Source: Lamellibrachia satsuma | Lineage: Eukaryota > Annelida > Polychaeta > Sabellida > Siboglinidae | Length of the DNA: 64,000 nt | Assembly (NCBI GenBank): GCA_033239005.1 | Contig: BSQZ01000011.1 | Location: 8,893,501-8,957,500 of the forward strand | Reading direction: 5' to 3' | Shown here: positions 42,613 to 55,200 of the stretch, piece by piece | Layout: every line of letters begins with the position of its first letter | How positions within the stretch are numbered: the first letter of the stretch is position 1 | Program-made: the position numbers and the translations under genes | Notes under the pieces: model-generated | Seen by the model: only the letters and a program-made list of their open reading frames with translations | What the model was told of the DNA's origin: nothing | Database searches by the model: none

Positions 42613-43835
42613 TCAAATTAGACAACAACTGGGGATGTACCCAGAACAGTCTTTATCATCCCAAATGCTTACTACTGTTCGAGTTCCAACTTGAACTATC
42701 GCTCCTTGCATGTAAGCTTCCGCAGATGAACGGATGAGTTGAGTAGTTGGGGATAAACCTTGCGAGGTAGTTTGCCATTCCAAACAAACTTTGGATTCTC
42801 CCACATTTATAGGCGATTCCATTTCAAGAAGCGCTTCTACTTGCTTCGGATGTGGTTCGATCCAGTTTATTGAGAATACCATACCACATAACTCCATATT
42901 TGGCTTTCTGAACTCACACTTGGCTAGATTTGCTGTGAGTCCTTTCTCTTCGAGCCTCGTCAGCACTTAATCCAAGTACTCGTCATGTTCAACATACGCT
43001 TCGTCATCAGTTTCGTCTTTCCCGAACACAAATATGTCATCTGAAATGTTGAAGGAACCATCAGTTCTTGACACTCATGACACTTGAACAACCTTCTGGA
43101 ACACTCGCTCCCACTCGAGATACCAAAGTTAAAATGTTTTTACTGGCACAAACCATCATGAGTGGAGAAGGTGGTGAAATAGCGAGATTCTTTGCCTGGC
43201 ACCAACTGATGGTAGCCTGATCTGTTATCTATTTTGCTGAATGCACGTGCATTTTTCAACTTTTGAACAATATCATAGGCGATTGATGTCTCTCACGCAT
43301 AATTACCATGTTTGCCTGTCGCATATCAACGCAGATGGAACCTCACCAGGCTTTTTGGGTTTGGGGACAACTACTATCGGGGACAGCCAGGGGATTGGAC
43401 CCTCAATCCTTTCGATAACACTTTGTGAACATACTTTTTTGCTTGAACCTGTTTTTGTGTGTTACCTTTCTGTGTACAAAAACAAAAAAGCAAAATGGTT
43501 TCTGTCCTGACATGCAAAACATTTATTTCCAAAAATAGATATAATTCACGACCACCCTCGTGGGATAACCTTTCCCACAGTTCCGACATTTCTTCCCACC
43601 ATGTGGTGGTTTACTCTGCCTGGATTGTTCTGACTTGCGATGTATCTTCGATATCTTGTGTGACACCTGTCAAGTCGCTTTCCATTTCAATGTTTTGCGC
43701 TTGAGCAAGTTCATTATTTCGGCCTGCTTCAACTGCATGCAACAACTGGTGTTTTCGTTGTCCTTCATCGGTGACAGCAATTACGGACAAATAGTTCTCA
43801 AAACGCAACAGCCATTTACCCCAATTAGTGCCTAA
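42613..43835 (-). mobile_element. Gypsy-type LTR retrotransposon remnant (gag to RT), decayed
   Basis: Reading the minus strand from 43835, a gag-like piece contains MRFENYLSVIAVTDEGQRKH. A zinc-knuckle start CRNCGKGYP follows near 43590-43540 in another frame. It then runs straight into RT: GPIPWLSPIVVVPKPKKPGE across frameshifts at about 43405-43330, then DMRQAN, GYHQL (about 43200), NISDDIFVFGK (about 43045) and GLTANLAKCEFRKP (42930-42890). The protease region is absent between gag and RT, indicating an internal deletion. Many stops and frameshifts are present, no LTRs were found, and RNase H and integrase are missing. It is an inactive fossil. Confidence 0.85.
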
Positions 43836-44246
43836 TGATGATGATTCACTGTAAAATGGCTGGACACATATGGAATATTCAGTGCTGCCATGACTCAGTA
43901 ATTCACAGTCTTTGACTTGTTGACGTCCACGACACAGACTAACACCAAAACTGGACTAAATTACGTACTTGTTTACTGCCACTGAACGACACCAATACCA
44001 ACACCGGACTTCACTAATGAGGCAGTTTTTTTTGTATTTGCAGTCGGTAAACTGTCCGTTTCTTACCGTCATATTGAAGTCTGTTTCCCCATTTTCCTTC
44101 CGTTTTCTTTAAAAACCCGCCAAATATAAAATAGTTAAAACAACAAGGCGGCGCCAGGTTGCAGAAATCTCTTTATTATCCTTGTTACAGGAGAGCTCTC
44201 AATGCCTATATTCAAAACAGTAGGTGGCAGCACCAGTTGGTAGTAA

Positions 44247-44337
44247 TAGATTTAACAAGATTTAACAAGATTTGCCATCCAAGCCAAATGCCCAGATGGC
44301 AAGTGGACAAGGAAGCCATTGGCTTATCGAGATTAGC
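44247..44337 (-). mobile_element. CR1 3'-tail fragment
   Basis: About 90 bp nearly identical to the 3' tail of the long CR1 copy (27093-27175): TTTAACAAGATTTAACAAG followed by CCATCCAAGCC and GGCAAGTGGACAAGGAAGCC. It is an extreme 5'-truncated insertion on the minus strand. Confidence 0.88.
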
Positions 44338-45130
44338 TACAATTATGCAAGAATGATGTCATTATGCCATCATACCTGAACTAGGTTATAGAAATACTCA
44401 ACATTTTTGTCCACATGCCAGATTCGGGAGCCCCTACAATGAAGTCCCACCTACGGAATTTACGCCGCAATGTTTTTAGGAAGCTTATGGTATACATATG
44501 TGGAATTCAGTTGCTTTTTTTCACATGGGAAATGCTGCAATCGTGCATTTTTTGTGGTTTACTATAACCAATGTGAACCGCAAAGCTTGAAAGTAAGGAT
44601 GTGGGTAGGGATAGTTAGTAGTCCATTTTATCAACACATATTTGCTGACCATAACAAATGAGGTATCATTGGAAAGGTGTTTGAATATTCTTTCCAATAG
44701 TGTTACAGTTAATGTATAATTATGCAAGATTGACCTCATTATGAAATCAAACCTGAGCTAGTTTATAGGAATACTCAACATTTTAGTCCACAGGCCAGAT
44801 AGGGCAACCCCTACAAAGGAATCCCTCCATGGGAATTTACGCTGCAATGTTTTTTAGAATCAGTTGTTTACTATCTGGGAATTGCTGTAATCGTGTATTT
44901 ATTTGTGGCTTACTACAACCAATGTTATCCGCTAAGCTTGAAAGTAAGGACGACGTAGTAGGGATAAATAGTAGTCCATTTTATCAACACATATCCGCTG
45001 ACCATAGCATATAAGATATCATTAATACGGTATTTGAATACTCCAAAGGTGTTACAGTTAACACAAACTTGTGCAAGGATGACTTCGTTACGACATCATG
45101 CCTGAATAATGTTATATAAATTATTCAACA
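44338..45130. repeat. Tandem repeat of about 350-380 bp, 2.2 copies
   Basis: The blocks starting at 44338, 44716 and about 45062 share TATGCAAGA-TGA-CTCATTATG, ATACTCAACATTT, CCAGAT, GGAATTTACGC-GCAATGTTTTT and AGTCCATTTTATCAACACAT in order. Spacings are 378 and 346 bp. It ends just before the coding remains at 45185, so it may be the upstream region of that repeat family. Confidence 0.8.
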
Positions 45131-45184
45131 TTTAATCCGTAGGCCAGACAGGGGAACTGCGGGTTCAGTATTTCCAGATCAGAT

Positions 45185-46310
45185 ATGCCAGCATCAAGGA
45201 ATCCAGTTGATTTGACTATTGAACAGACGATCAATCGCCATGCGAAGGCCAGGGGAGATATCGTTGGATTCAGCAGACACTATCCAGCCTACTACCGTTG
45301 GTTTACGACCAGACATGCCAAAGTAGGCAACGTAGAAAACACATTGGGGATGGCAGGCATGACACGTTCCGAAGACACGGCACACAAAGACCTTCGGTCA
45401 CCAGAGATCAGACTTGACGAGAAAGATCTTCAGACACTGATTACTGCTTTCTACAATTTAATATATCCATTTGAAGTTGAGGTCAAGGAAGATCTATTTT
45501 GCATTTCTTCTGGCGCACTATCCCAAGCTGAAGTTGCGAATGATATCTTGAATGTTGAAGCAGCTGGTAAAGCAGCATTCAAAACTTTTATCCAGGAGAG
45601 GCTTGTTCCCCAAACTCTCAAATTCGATTATTCTTTTCCAAGGCAGTCCATAAAGACGTTTGGTCAACATAAGGTACTGCAATATCCAATTGGTTTTACT
45701 TTAGCTACACCGGATGGGCTTCCAATAAAGGCAGACAAGGCCAAACTGATGCTCAGGAAGAAGCTGACACACGAACCATGTTACACTGTTTCCATGTAGC
45801 TATATAATGGACATCTGACCTATTCGTCCGATCACCTGATACCGACGTGTTCTGTATTATTGTAACCGCATAGAGCAGAACGTGTACTTTGACACTGGCT
45901 TTGCAAACATAAGACGACTGATGGATATGAAATACTTCATCCGTAAACACGGTGAACTGATGTGTTCAGCAATGCTTGCTTTGCGTGCATTTTCTGTGTG
46001 CGACTCTACCAGCGCATTCATTCACGAGGGGGAAATCACAGCCAGAAAGACTTTGGTAAAGCATCCCGTGTTTGTGGATGTTTTCGGGACACTTGGCGTT
46101 CCTGAAGGTAGTCAGACCGAGCTGGAGAAGTTTATTTGCTGTATGTATGGTAAACCATCATACACAGATGTCTGTCTGAGAATGCCATTGACACTGACAG
46201 TGACGACGATGAAGAGAACATACGTGTGGCCAGCCTATTGGACATCATCTACGGTGATGGAGATGATGATTTTGAAGACGACTCAATTGCACTAGCCAAC
46301 TGACTGTTGA
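45185..46310 (+). pseudogene. Uncharacterised recurrent invertebrate gene family, broken copy 1
   Basis: The frame 45185-45799 encodes 204 residues with NRHAKARGDIVGFSRHYPAY, ENTLGMAGM, AHKDLRSPE and YPFEVEVKEDLFCISSGA, then YPIGFTLATPDGLPIKADKA before a stop. A second frame at about 45850-46300 gives FDTGFANIRRLM, LALRAFSVCDSTSAFIHEGE and VPEGSQTELEKF-CCMYGKPSYTDV. These are the middle and C-terminal parts of a large protein family of unknown function that, from recollection, recurs in many copies in marine invertebrate genomes. The DST-SAF motif region resembles a nuclease-like patch, which is speculation. The piece normally lying between the two frames is missing and no N-terminal part is present. 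Confidence 0.62.
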
Positions 46311-46390
46311 CCAATGCTTCCAGCATGTTGACCGAAACAACTTATTGTAAGTAGTATTTAATACAAAAGGAAAGAGTCTGTTTTTGCTTG

Positions 46391-46493
<103 letters not shown>

Positions 46494-46502
46494 ATTTGTA
46501 TG

Positions 46503-46930
46503 TGTATGTGTCTTATTGACATTGTCCATTTTCAAACCGACAATGTAGTCACACAATAACCAATTCAAAAACTAGCGGATTGGTTTGATTCACGTTTCCT
46601 CGTAGCGTCCATCACAACAATACAGTCTCTCAAGAAAAACGCACAATGGGGCTCAATGTATTTAAGCATAAAATGCATCCTAAGCGTTTCACACACGTCC
46701 AATAAAAAGACTTACGACGTAAACAATTACATTTTTCAACATGTATTTGTACGAAATAATCATCCATAATGTTCACCCTTTCCTGATAAGCAAGATTTAA
46801 TAAACAAAATAATCATACCATAACTGTATTAATTTGAAACTACAAAAGGGACGGACTTGGCTTTCGTGTCTTATTTTTCAGTGGCCATTGTCATGGGATG
46901 TGTCTCTTTCACATTACGGGTATATGACAA
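46503..46930. repeat. Dispersed repeat, copy a (matches 56228-56455)
   Basis: Two segments, 46507-46570 and about 46791-46930, match 56228-56292 and about 56315-56455 (GACATTGTCCAT, CAAACC-ACAATGTA-TCACAC, AATCATACCATAACTGTA, AATTTGAAACTACA, AGTGGCCATTG). Copy a has about 200 bp more between the segments. It follows broken copy 1 of the uncharacterised family. Confidence 0.82.
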
Positions 46931-48000
46931 AGTAACCATACAGTCTGTCACCAGGTCTTTTTAAAACAATGGTTTAAATATTTACAACACACCGACATGT
47001 ATCAAACCACCTGGATCAATGGATGTCAATAAACAATGCCGACACGTGTGTGTAGGTCCCAATATGCAATTTCATTTCAATTGAAAACGTATTTTATGTA
47101 GAATTAGAAGACTCGTTCATCCTGTGTTAGTCATGTGACGTGACGTGTTACTACCGTGTTGAGAGTCTAGAAGTCATGATAGCTAATTAAATGAATTAAC
47201 TGGCGTAGACTAGAACGTTGGTGAACGTGGTTATTCAGGTGAAGCAGAACGACGTAGTTTGGATATGAACAGCCTATTTAATAAATTCAAATAAGATTAC
47301 AGGGAAACAGTTCTAAACACTCTATGTGGAGATAAATAGATTGAAATGTGAATGATATGATCTCTCTATGTTCAGCGAAGGGCCCAAACAGGATTAATCA
47401 TGTCGCGATAAACCACCAACATGCAATGAACTTAAATTGTCTGGCTTTGACGTATTTCTATTGCATAAAACATCGGGGTTCGCTAATAATTGTTTCAACA
47501 CATTTACGATTCTAATAATTCAATGTCAACCCGGTTTTGTCCGAAGTTGAGATATGTATGACGACTGCATTCCTCTTCAGGTTTGTTTGTTAGTGTACAA
47601 TGAAAAGTGTATACGTGCAGACAAGTTCTTAGTTAAGTGGAAATTAGTTGTTGCGGTTAATGCAAAATGCAACATTATAATTAATCGTATTTGCTAGCAT
47701 AAGCGTTCTCTTTCTATAAATGGCATTAAAAATACGGTAAATGTGCAATTACCTGGCAAAGCTACAAAGCAACGTTACTTCTACACACTAATTGTGTGTC
47801 ATTAATGGCCCATTTTTCGTCAGCAAGAATAAAAAGCAAACGCGGCTCTAACAAAGATCACCGGAATGACGTGAGTGCACGCTGAGTCATCAACGCAGAT
47901 TATACACAATTAATAGTCGTTAGATGACATCACTATTGACACGGAAACATTTATGTTGAGGAATTTCCCGGTGTCGCCCCTGGATGAAGAGACAGTTAAT
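46931..48000. other. Unannotated stretch
   Basis: No exon or transposon was recognised. It lies downstream, on the minus strand, of the collagen-like gene's stop codon, so its right edge should hold that gene's 3' untranslated region. Confidence 0.45.
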
Positions 48001-48113
48001 TCACTTGGTACAGACGACGCACGTGATGGCCCAGCCTGCCTTGTAGGGATGGCACGGCAGAGAGCTGCCGCAGTCTGCTTGCACCGTGTACGTATAGGCT
48101 CCGTACTCGCTTC
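48001..48113 (-). CDS. Collagen C4-like gene, terminal exon
   Basis: The exon follows acceptor CCCTTGCAG. It encodes [20 protein letters not shown] and ends in ITCVVCTK with TGA at 48003-48001. The CVVC-T/S-K end is the family's standard C-terminus. Confidence 0.82.
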
Positions 48114-50598
48114 CTGCAAGGGTAAGGGGGCGATTCAGTGGGACAGACAGACAAACAGACAGACAAACATACAGACACACAGACAGGCGTACAGACAGAC
48201 ACACATACACACAGACACAAAGTCACACATACACGCATACACCACAGGCAGACTGACAGACAGACAAACAGACAGACGCATACAGACAGACAGACAAACA
48301 GACAGACACACATACTGATATATGTTTTGGTCCATATACATGTTACTCAACAAGTGAATAAGTACAAGTATAAATATCAAAAATATAACAGAAATGTCAA
48401 ATATTCCATTTGCAGCATATAAATAATATGCTTTATCTGTAAGACACATTCTAAAAAGTTACGACATTCGGAATGATTAAGTGGCATAAATGCACGTCTT
48501 CCATCTTAGGTAAATTGTTTATGCGAAATAATGATGATCTCATTCGCAATCGCACGAGTAAAATAACGCAATATCATATTGCAGTTTACAACTTATTAAA
48601 CAGAAAGTCTGATTTCACATTTCCCAATTCATTGTTACAAGACAACTAAATGTCTACTTTTAAAGTTATTCTACTCCCTCCTTACATCCAGACGGTGCGA
48701 TGGTTTCGGGTGCCTCATCCATGCACGCGAATGTCGTGCGATGTTTAAATCGGTGACTGGTCATCAGGTAGCCGCCGTACTCTCGCTTCCATCCACCAGG
48801 GCACGTCTTCCGCGCTGGGATCATCAACTTGACCCGACGCTCGCTGACGTGACACACCGAGCACGGCACATTGTCGAGTACCTTACCCGCGTCGAGGTTC
48901 GTCTGAAAACAATTAGTAATGTTTAAGTTGTATATGTCTCTATTTGCACTAGGTACAAGTTTTCGAACAGATTTTCGATTGTTCCAAGAACATTACAGTA
49001 CTGAAGTATCTATAATAGGCATAACATTGTCGTCATATATCGATCATAGTTTGCAACACAACATCTATATTTATTTCGATGCGTCCATTCGTGTAAAGAT
49101 TATAGTGTAATGTTACACCGTCCATGTGAACGTTGAACCGTGGTTGCAATTCCGTGATGATATAACCGGAGAGTGTGACATCCCGATATATGCATATCTG
49201 AGTTCGATGAATATAATCGACGGTTTGATCAGACGGCAGCACCATATCATTATTTATTGCTGGTGACGGCGTACTATTTTAGGGGTGGATTTTTCGCCTG
49301 TTGCTGATTAAATAGCGAATAGATTGCTAATGTTGTTTTAACTGGGAATTGACACGGACGTACCTCGTAAACACAGCAATTTATGTAAACTATGTTAACG
49401 GAATCAACATATGAGATTGTGTAACATTCTCATGTGTTCATATATGACATCAATTAGCATCCTAATTGGGAGACCAGCAATGATGAAGAGCGCGACATTC
49501 AAGCGAAAACCCCACGAAGCATTGGTCGCCAAACGTATAGTTTGAGTAACAATGTATATTGATTGAGTCCGTTATGTTATTTTGTGGAACATTTTAACTT
49601 TGGTGCTTGTCCATTTTTATAACTTACACTACCTTCAGGAAGGGAGAATTGCCGTCGGGGAAGTCATACTTCACCCCAGACACGTATGAACCGGATGCAC
49701 TGTCGACCGTGGGCTCGCCCCACTCTGGGTCCAGGGGCAGACACAGGTAGTTGACGCCGCCTCCAGAGTGGTCGTAGTTGGAGCTTCCAGCCACGCCTCC
49801 GGAAACAATCAAAACAGTCGTAGCCAATACGGACGACCACAGCCAATACTCGAGACGGTTTGGTGCTCACGCATCGTGTATAACAAGATTTACAACAGGG
49901 GAGTTGTTTCACAACAAAACCGGTATTATATTCACTAGTGTTTCTAATCAACTCTTCCTCCCATGGTACTTGGCGTGCTTTAAACTTGAATCTTAAATAT
50001 TGTATTCAACATTTAGCTCAGTGTTGTTATTAAAGTACTAAATTGTACACAAGTAATCATAATTAATAAAATTTACAAGGAAGGAATTTAAAGGGCATTT
50101 TGGAACACCGATACATAAAAATTAAGGAAGTGCACGACGATGACCTTTGCTGCCAAAGGGGCAATATTATCGAAACAGGAAGAATGTTCAGTGATCAACG
50201 AACGCTAAAGATTAGAAATCGAAGAGGCTCTACAATAAATGTGATAATGTGATAATATCATTTATATTGTATTAATTCAATCATTATTATATATGAGGTG
50301 ACGTCGAAACCTTCGACAATGAGCTGGCATATGCGGATCGTCTGGAAGAAATCACTAAGTTGATAGACGAGGGGTCGCCAGTATATATTATCTATTTAGA
50401 TTTTCAGAAAGTTTTAGGCAAACTTCCACATCAAAGGTTACTACTTAAATTAAAAGCACATGGTATCGGAGATTGACTGGATATAAAAATGGCTGACTGA
50501 CAGAAGGCAGCGAGTTGTAGTAGTTTGTCAGGTTTCAAACCAGAAATCAGTTTTGAGTGGGGTACCATAAGGATCAGTATTAGGAGTTGTTATTCTTA

Positions 50599-50659
<61 letters not shown>

Positions 50660-50663
50660 ACTA

Positions 50664-50705
<42 letters not shown>

Positions 50706-50732
50706 GGATCAGTATTAGGAGTTTTGTTATTC

Positions 50733-50831
<99 letters not shown>

Positions 50832-50832
50832 G

Positions 50833-50927
<95 letters not shown>

Positions 50928-51426
50928 ATGACTTGAATTCAATATTTACAAAACGATCTAGATAAATTATTTAAATGATCTGAAAAATGGCAGATGTTAT
51001 TAAATTTTGGGAAAGCTAAATGCCTACATACATGACTCGGGAATTTGGATAAAAACTATATTATGGGAAATATTGTTCCAAGTACTACTGTAAAAGAAAA
51101 GGATTTAGGAATAACATTAAGTGCTGATATGAAAGTTTCAGAACAGTGTGGTATTGCAGCTTCAAAGGGTAATCAACTTCTTGGGTTGGTTAGGAGAAGC
51201 ATTTTTGTTTTGATGTGCTGCCGAGGAGTTCAGCGCAGTTGTATAAGTGTGTTATGTTGTGTTGTATTTGGCACGGGGGACACGGCAAGGGTGCCTGCAT
51301 CTATACATAATCATTGTAAAAAGAATTTACTTATCATTGTTCTACCTGAATACACAAGCGTAGCGTTGTTGGGGCAGCTGTGACGTCCCCATCTCACGTA
51401 GACAACTCCTCCAGTCCAGTTTTCTC
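48001..51426 (-). CDS. Short-chain collagen C4-like protein, C-terminal domain (4 exons, 5' end not found)
   Basis: Four minus-strand exons (51426-51346, 49796-49633, 48902-48686, 48113-48001) encode about 191 residues. They match in order the Cys-rich C-terminal domain of short-chain collagen C4-like extracellular proteins, first known from a sponge and common in molluscs. Motifs are [39 protein letters not shown] with [19 protein letters not shown] and FACMDEAPE, and [10 protein letters not shown] with ITCVVCTK at the stop. Splice phases agree at the first two junctions (phase 1, then phase 0). At the third, the best donor (GTAAGG) and acceptor (TTGCAG) would join T with GA and make a stop, so this junction is unresolved or the allele is damaged. 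The collagen Gly-X-Y part and signal peptide were not found upstream. A CR1 fragment and long (TA)n arrays occupy the first intron shown. Confidence 0.82.
48142..48312. repeat. (CAGA)n tetranucleotide microsatellite
   Basis: CAGA with CAAA and CACA variants, in the last intron of the collagen C4-like gene. Confidence 0.95.
48686..48902 (-). CDS. Collagen C4-like gene, exon iii (NVPCSVC exon)
   Basis: The 217-bp exon begins [17 protein letters not shown] after acceptor TGTTTTCAG in phase 0. It ends in ETIAPSG plus T before GTAAGG (phase 1). Confidence 0.82.
49633..49796 (-). CDS. Collagen C4-like gene, exon ii ([11 protein letters not shown] exon)
   Basis: The 164-bp exon starts after an unusual GAG acceptor (TTGTTTCCGGAG). 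The split Gly codon completes [13 protein letters not shown], as the family expects. It ends PFLK before donor GTAGTG in phase 0. A stronger GTAAGT lies 5 bases downstream but would break the frame. Confidence 0.8.
50341..51202 (+). mobile_element. CR1 LINE ORF2 fragment split by (TA)n
   Basis: The + strand encodes decayed RT sequence: [35 protein letters not shown] and a remnant of the VPQGSVLG block before the TA arrays. After them come [17 protein letters not shown] and [20 protein letters not shown] to about 51202. All match the long copy at 27.5-28.4 kb. It is inserted antisense in an intron of the collagen C4-like gene. Stops make it inactive. Confidence 0.88.
50601..50925. repeat. (TA)n arrays inside CR1, with a duplicated 31-bp flank
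   Basis: TA runs at about 50601-50660, 50668-50702 and 50738-50925 (the last with TATG variants). GGATCAGTATTAGGAGTT followed by TTATTCTTAATA occurs on both sides of the first two (50571 and 50706). The arrays sit exactly where RT codons for LIYIND should be. Confidence 0.92.
51346..51426 (-). CDS. Collagen C4-like gene, exon i (VYVRWGR exon)
   Basis: The 81-bp exon is preceded by GTTACCAG and followed by GTAGAA. Phase is 1 at both ends. It encodes [18 protein letters not shown] and then NNATLVYS plus the first base of a Gly codon. Confidence 0.8.
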
Positions 51427-51522
51427 CTGGTAACAAAAGACCACCCTGAACTACAAAACTACATCTACATGATTGATGGATATTTGACGAGTATTTGACG
51501 AGTATATTTGATCACGCTCAGG

Positions 51523-52000
<478 letters not shown>

Positions 52001-53059
52001 GATTATTAGCGGGACCGAGAACTATGACAAAGGAGGCCCTTGATGTGCCAGACAAATAGTCGTTTCTACGACTTGTCTGCTGGAGAAAACGAAGATTGAG
52101 CCCGATCATCCAGTTAAAATTTTCTACGTACTCGAGCACAAACCTCGTAATGAGGAGGAATTGAGAGAACTAAATATAAGATATGACTATTAATACAGTT
52201 AGAAACTGCGTAACCCCTCTTATTTTAGTGCATTGTCGAACTTTGGTCTCCTGAGGATTTTATGTTGTATTGTGATGTATTGCATTGTATGTTCATTGTT
52301 TCATCACATGACACTACAAACAACTAGGCTTCTACAAGTTGCCCGGATAGAGTTTATCCGCTACGTTTTGAAAGGTCTGACTGAACACTGTTTGAAAAGA
52401 GATGCATGGAGTTAAATTCCGGTAGGTGGCGCAACATGCTGATGAGGTGAAATTTATCTCTCCGTCATCTAAGTTGATTTCTCTGGCTTTGGATACATAT
52501 GGTGACAACTGTTCACACTGTATGATGGCTCACGTACTGGAGAACCTCTGTGGTGCCTGAACGTTTGCTAAATTCCGAATGCACTCTTTATATTGACCGA
52601 TTTATTGAGTCGCTTTGCTGGCCGTTCAGCTCGAGGGATCGCGGCACACCCTCCTGACGCGGCTGCAAAGCCTGTTACGTCAGATGTCAACGCGAGGTAG
52701 GCACCACGCTGCCAAACGCACTATCAACACTTTAGACAATCGCAATATGCTGACATCTACAAGTCGCTGGGAACAGTGTGTCAGTTAAACAGACCGTCAG
52801 TCGAAAATTGGAAATGTGCTACTAACCGTTTTGCAGAGATGTCGTGACTGGAAACATTAAACGTATATATACCTGAAAAAATGGGAAAACCCAAAAGTAG
52901 AATTGCGTCGTCAAATGACGAACAAAGCGATATGGACATAATGGCCTTAACTTCATTTAGACTCTTCCCCCAGATCACTTTTCCTACCAGGTTTACAACC
53001 TGTAATGCACACTAATTGATAATTTCTTTTGTAATTTAACAAAATATATATTAGAGAGT
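52001..53059. other. Unannotated stretch
   Basis: No collagen Gly-X-Y exon, signal peptide or transposon was recognised here, although upstream exons of the collagen C4-like gene could lie in this direction. Confidence 0.4.
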
Positions 53060-53670
53060 ACAGCAGGAATATTAATAAAACAATTCTCTGAGCATCAACC
53101 GTATTTCATAATTATGGATACTACTATGAAAAACAACATCCTACAAACTTCACAGAAATTAATATTCAAAACAAAAAGGCAATGTTAAAAGTCAAAGAGG
53201 ATTTAATCTCTACTAAATTATATGAGAAACTAGACATAAGTCCAACGGCTGACACAAACCGTAACTATAACATATTATCCTAGATGAAATCAATCAAGCT
53301 AAAAATAAATATATGATGAGTAAATTAGTGAAATTTAATAAATATAAACATAAAAAGTCTACATGGATAACTCAAGGTCTGCTAGCCTCAATACGACACA
53401 GAGATAAACTTTACAAACAAATAAAATTAACAAATCCTGATTCTCCAGAACATGAAATGTTACTGATTAATCTAAAAACATACAATGTTATATTGAAAAG
53501 GAGCAAAGCAATCATATTTTGAAACACGTTTTAATCAATTCAAATTTGACATAAAAAATACTTGGAAAACTATAAATGAAATCCTGTCTAAAAGTAAAAA
53601 TAATAAATCATTTCCTACATATTTTAAAGAATCAAATTCTGTTATGACTGATAAATTGGAAATCGAGTGA
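53060..53670 (+). mobile_element. Jockey-like LINE, linker between endonuclease and RT
   Basis: The frame contains FNKYKHKKSTWITQGLLASI, RHRDKLYKQIKLTNPDSPEH and, after a frameshift, NTWKTINEILSK with SFPTYF. This is the recurrent linker ahead of RT in Jockey-like non-LTR elements. It may belong to the family whose RT pieces lie at 58.7 and 63.6 kb. It is decayed and isolated. Confidence 0.72.
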
Positions 53671-55200
53671 AGTTGGACATGTACTTATATTTTGGTAGAA
53701 ATAACCACACAATATCATGTCAAGTGCGTATACCGATTATAGTTTGTGATATAATTACTACAATCTAACACCATGTCGCCTTTATTATCGTGTCCCGCCG
53801 ACGAAACTGATTTTGTTGCACCTCGCAGTGTATGTTGTTATGCCATTTAAACCGCTTGCATTATAACTAAGCAATATTATGCCTCCCCATGCGACCGCTG
53901 ATTTATTACTGTTTACGCAGGTGCTTTTTAGGTCACAGCAAAGATGGTTAGGAATTACAACTGTCTTGCATGATATTGTGTATAACTTCAGTAGGTTGGA
54001 CCATACAACAAGGTAAGTATTCATATAGTGCAAACATGTCGCATTATCACAGTTTCTAATTCTAATTCTGGTACGTCGTAAGGACTAATTTTGGCCATAG
54101 TCAACGACGGGGTGAGTGCGCATAAAGTCTATCATTCAGCTAATGTTTGGGCAACGTGTGTGGTGGTGGATGCATAATTCATAGACGTTTCAAGAAAGGC
54201 ATTAGTGTCGTATTCTCGTTGATCGTTCTAAAGAAATAAGATGAGAAGAGCAATATATAATCTACCGCTGTCTCCCTGTACGTGTGTACACGTGTTCATC
54301 GTATTGTGTAAGTTTCGCTGTGAACAGACCCAACACTCGTTGTTCAATACAGCGGTCCATTGACCTACTTTTCTACATACACTCGTCGCCGACAAAAGTG
54401 AATGGGTCACTGAGATTGTTCTCAACTTGAAAAGCATATAATTATTGTCAAGCTCAGTAGTGCAAATGTACACCTACTCAATTTTCGGCGAGCAAACACA
54501 GTGAGGTATATTTTTGAGGGGGAGGGGTAAATGAAAGATACTTGGATGGAGCGAAACTTTGTGTTGTTGGAATACTACATTTCTTGTGTTTGTGTAATGT
54601 TAGAAGTTATAAAGACAGTACGAAGTTATTAAAGTATTTGAATTGTGGATGAGCTCGGTTTTGTATGTTGCTGATGAGAGAAACAACATTATGTTAGGTT
54701 ATGCCTTTAAGACGTTTTAGGCCATTGTTGGCCTTGAAAAGTTTTTTAATTGTTTTTTATTCATGCGCCATCGAAACATTTCCATGAAAAGCAGCGCATA
54801 TTCAAGAAAAATATAATAAGGCACACTAATATTTATGCTGCATTTGTTGATATTGCGCGTTACCGTGAAGATAAAATAAAAAATGTTAGATGACAACTTG
54901 ATAACATTACTAATAAAGTTGCGCAAAACATGGTTTCTTTTCTCTAAAAAAATAATGGCTCTGCAAAACAATGGTGTTAACACAGCAACATGTCATTTTC
55001 CTACTTATAGTATTTATAGTATTAATTTCCAAATCGTTCACCAGAATACGACATTGTATCGTAAGGAATCAAAGGAAAGCCGAATGATTAATCTTTCTAT
55101 ACATAATATTATGTCATCAACAGCAGAATATGGTTTCTCAGTATTGTTTTCAACACATGACTAGTATATGTTGTAGGTTGTAAGGGTGGATCAAGTTGCG
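53671..55200. other. Unannotated stretch upstream of the LicD-like gene
   Basis: No exon was recognised. It should contain the promoter and possibly a 5' untranslated exon of the LicD-like gene. A possible acceptor, TATATGTTGTAG, ends at 55176. Confidence 0.4.

Noticed and set aside
55186..55200. GTG start five codons upstream of the LicD-like ATG
   Set aside because: GTG starts are not expected in an animal gene. The ATG at 55201 is followed immediately by a normal signal anchor.
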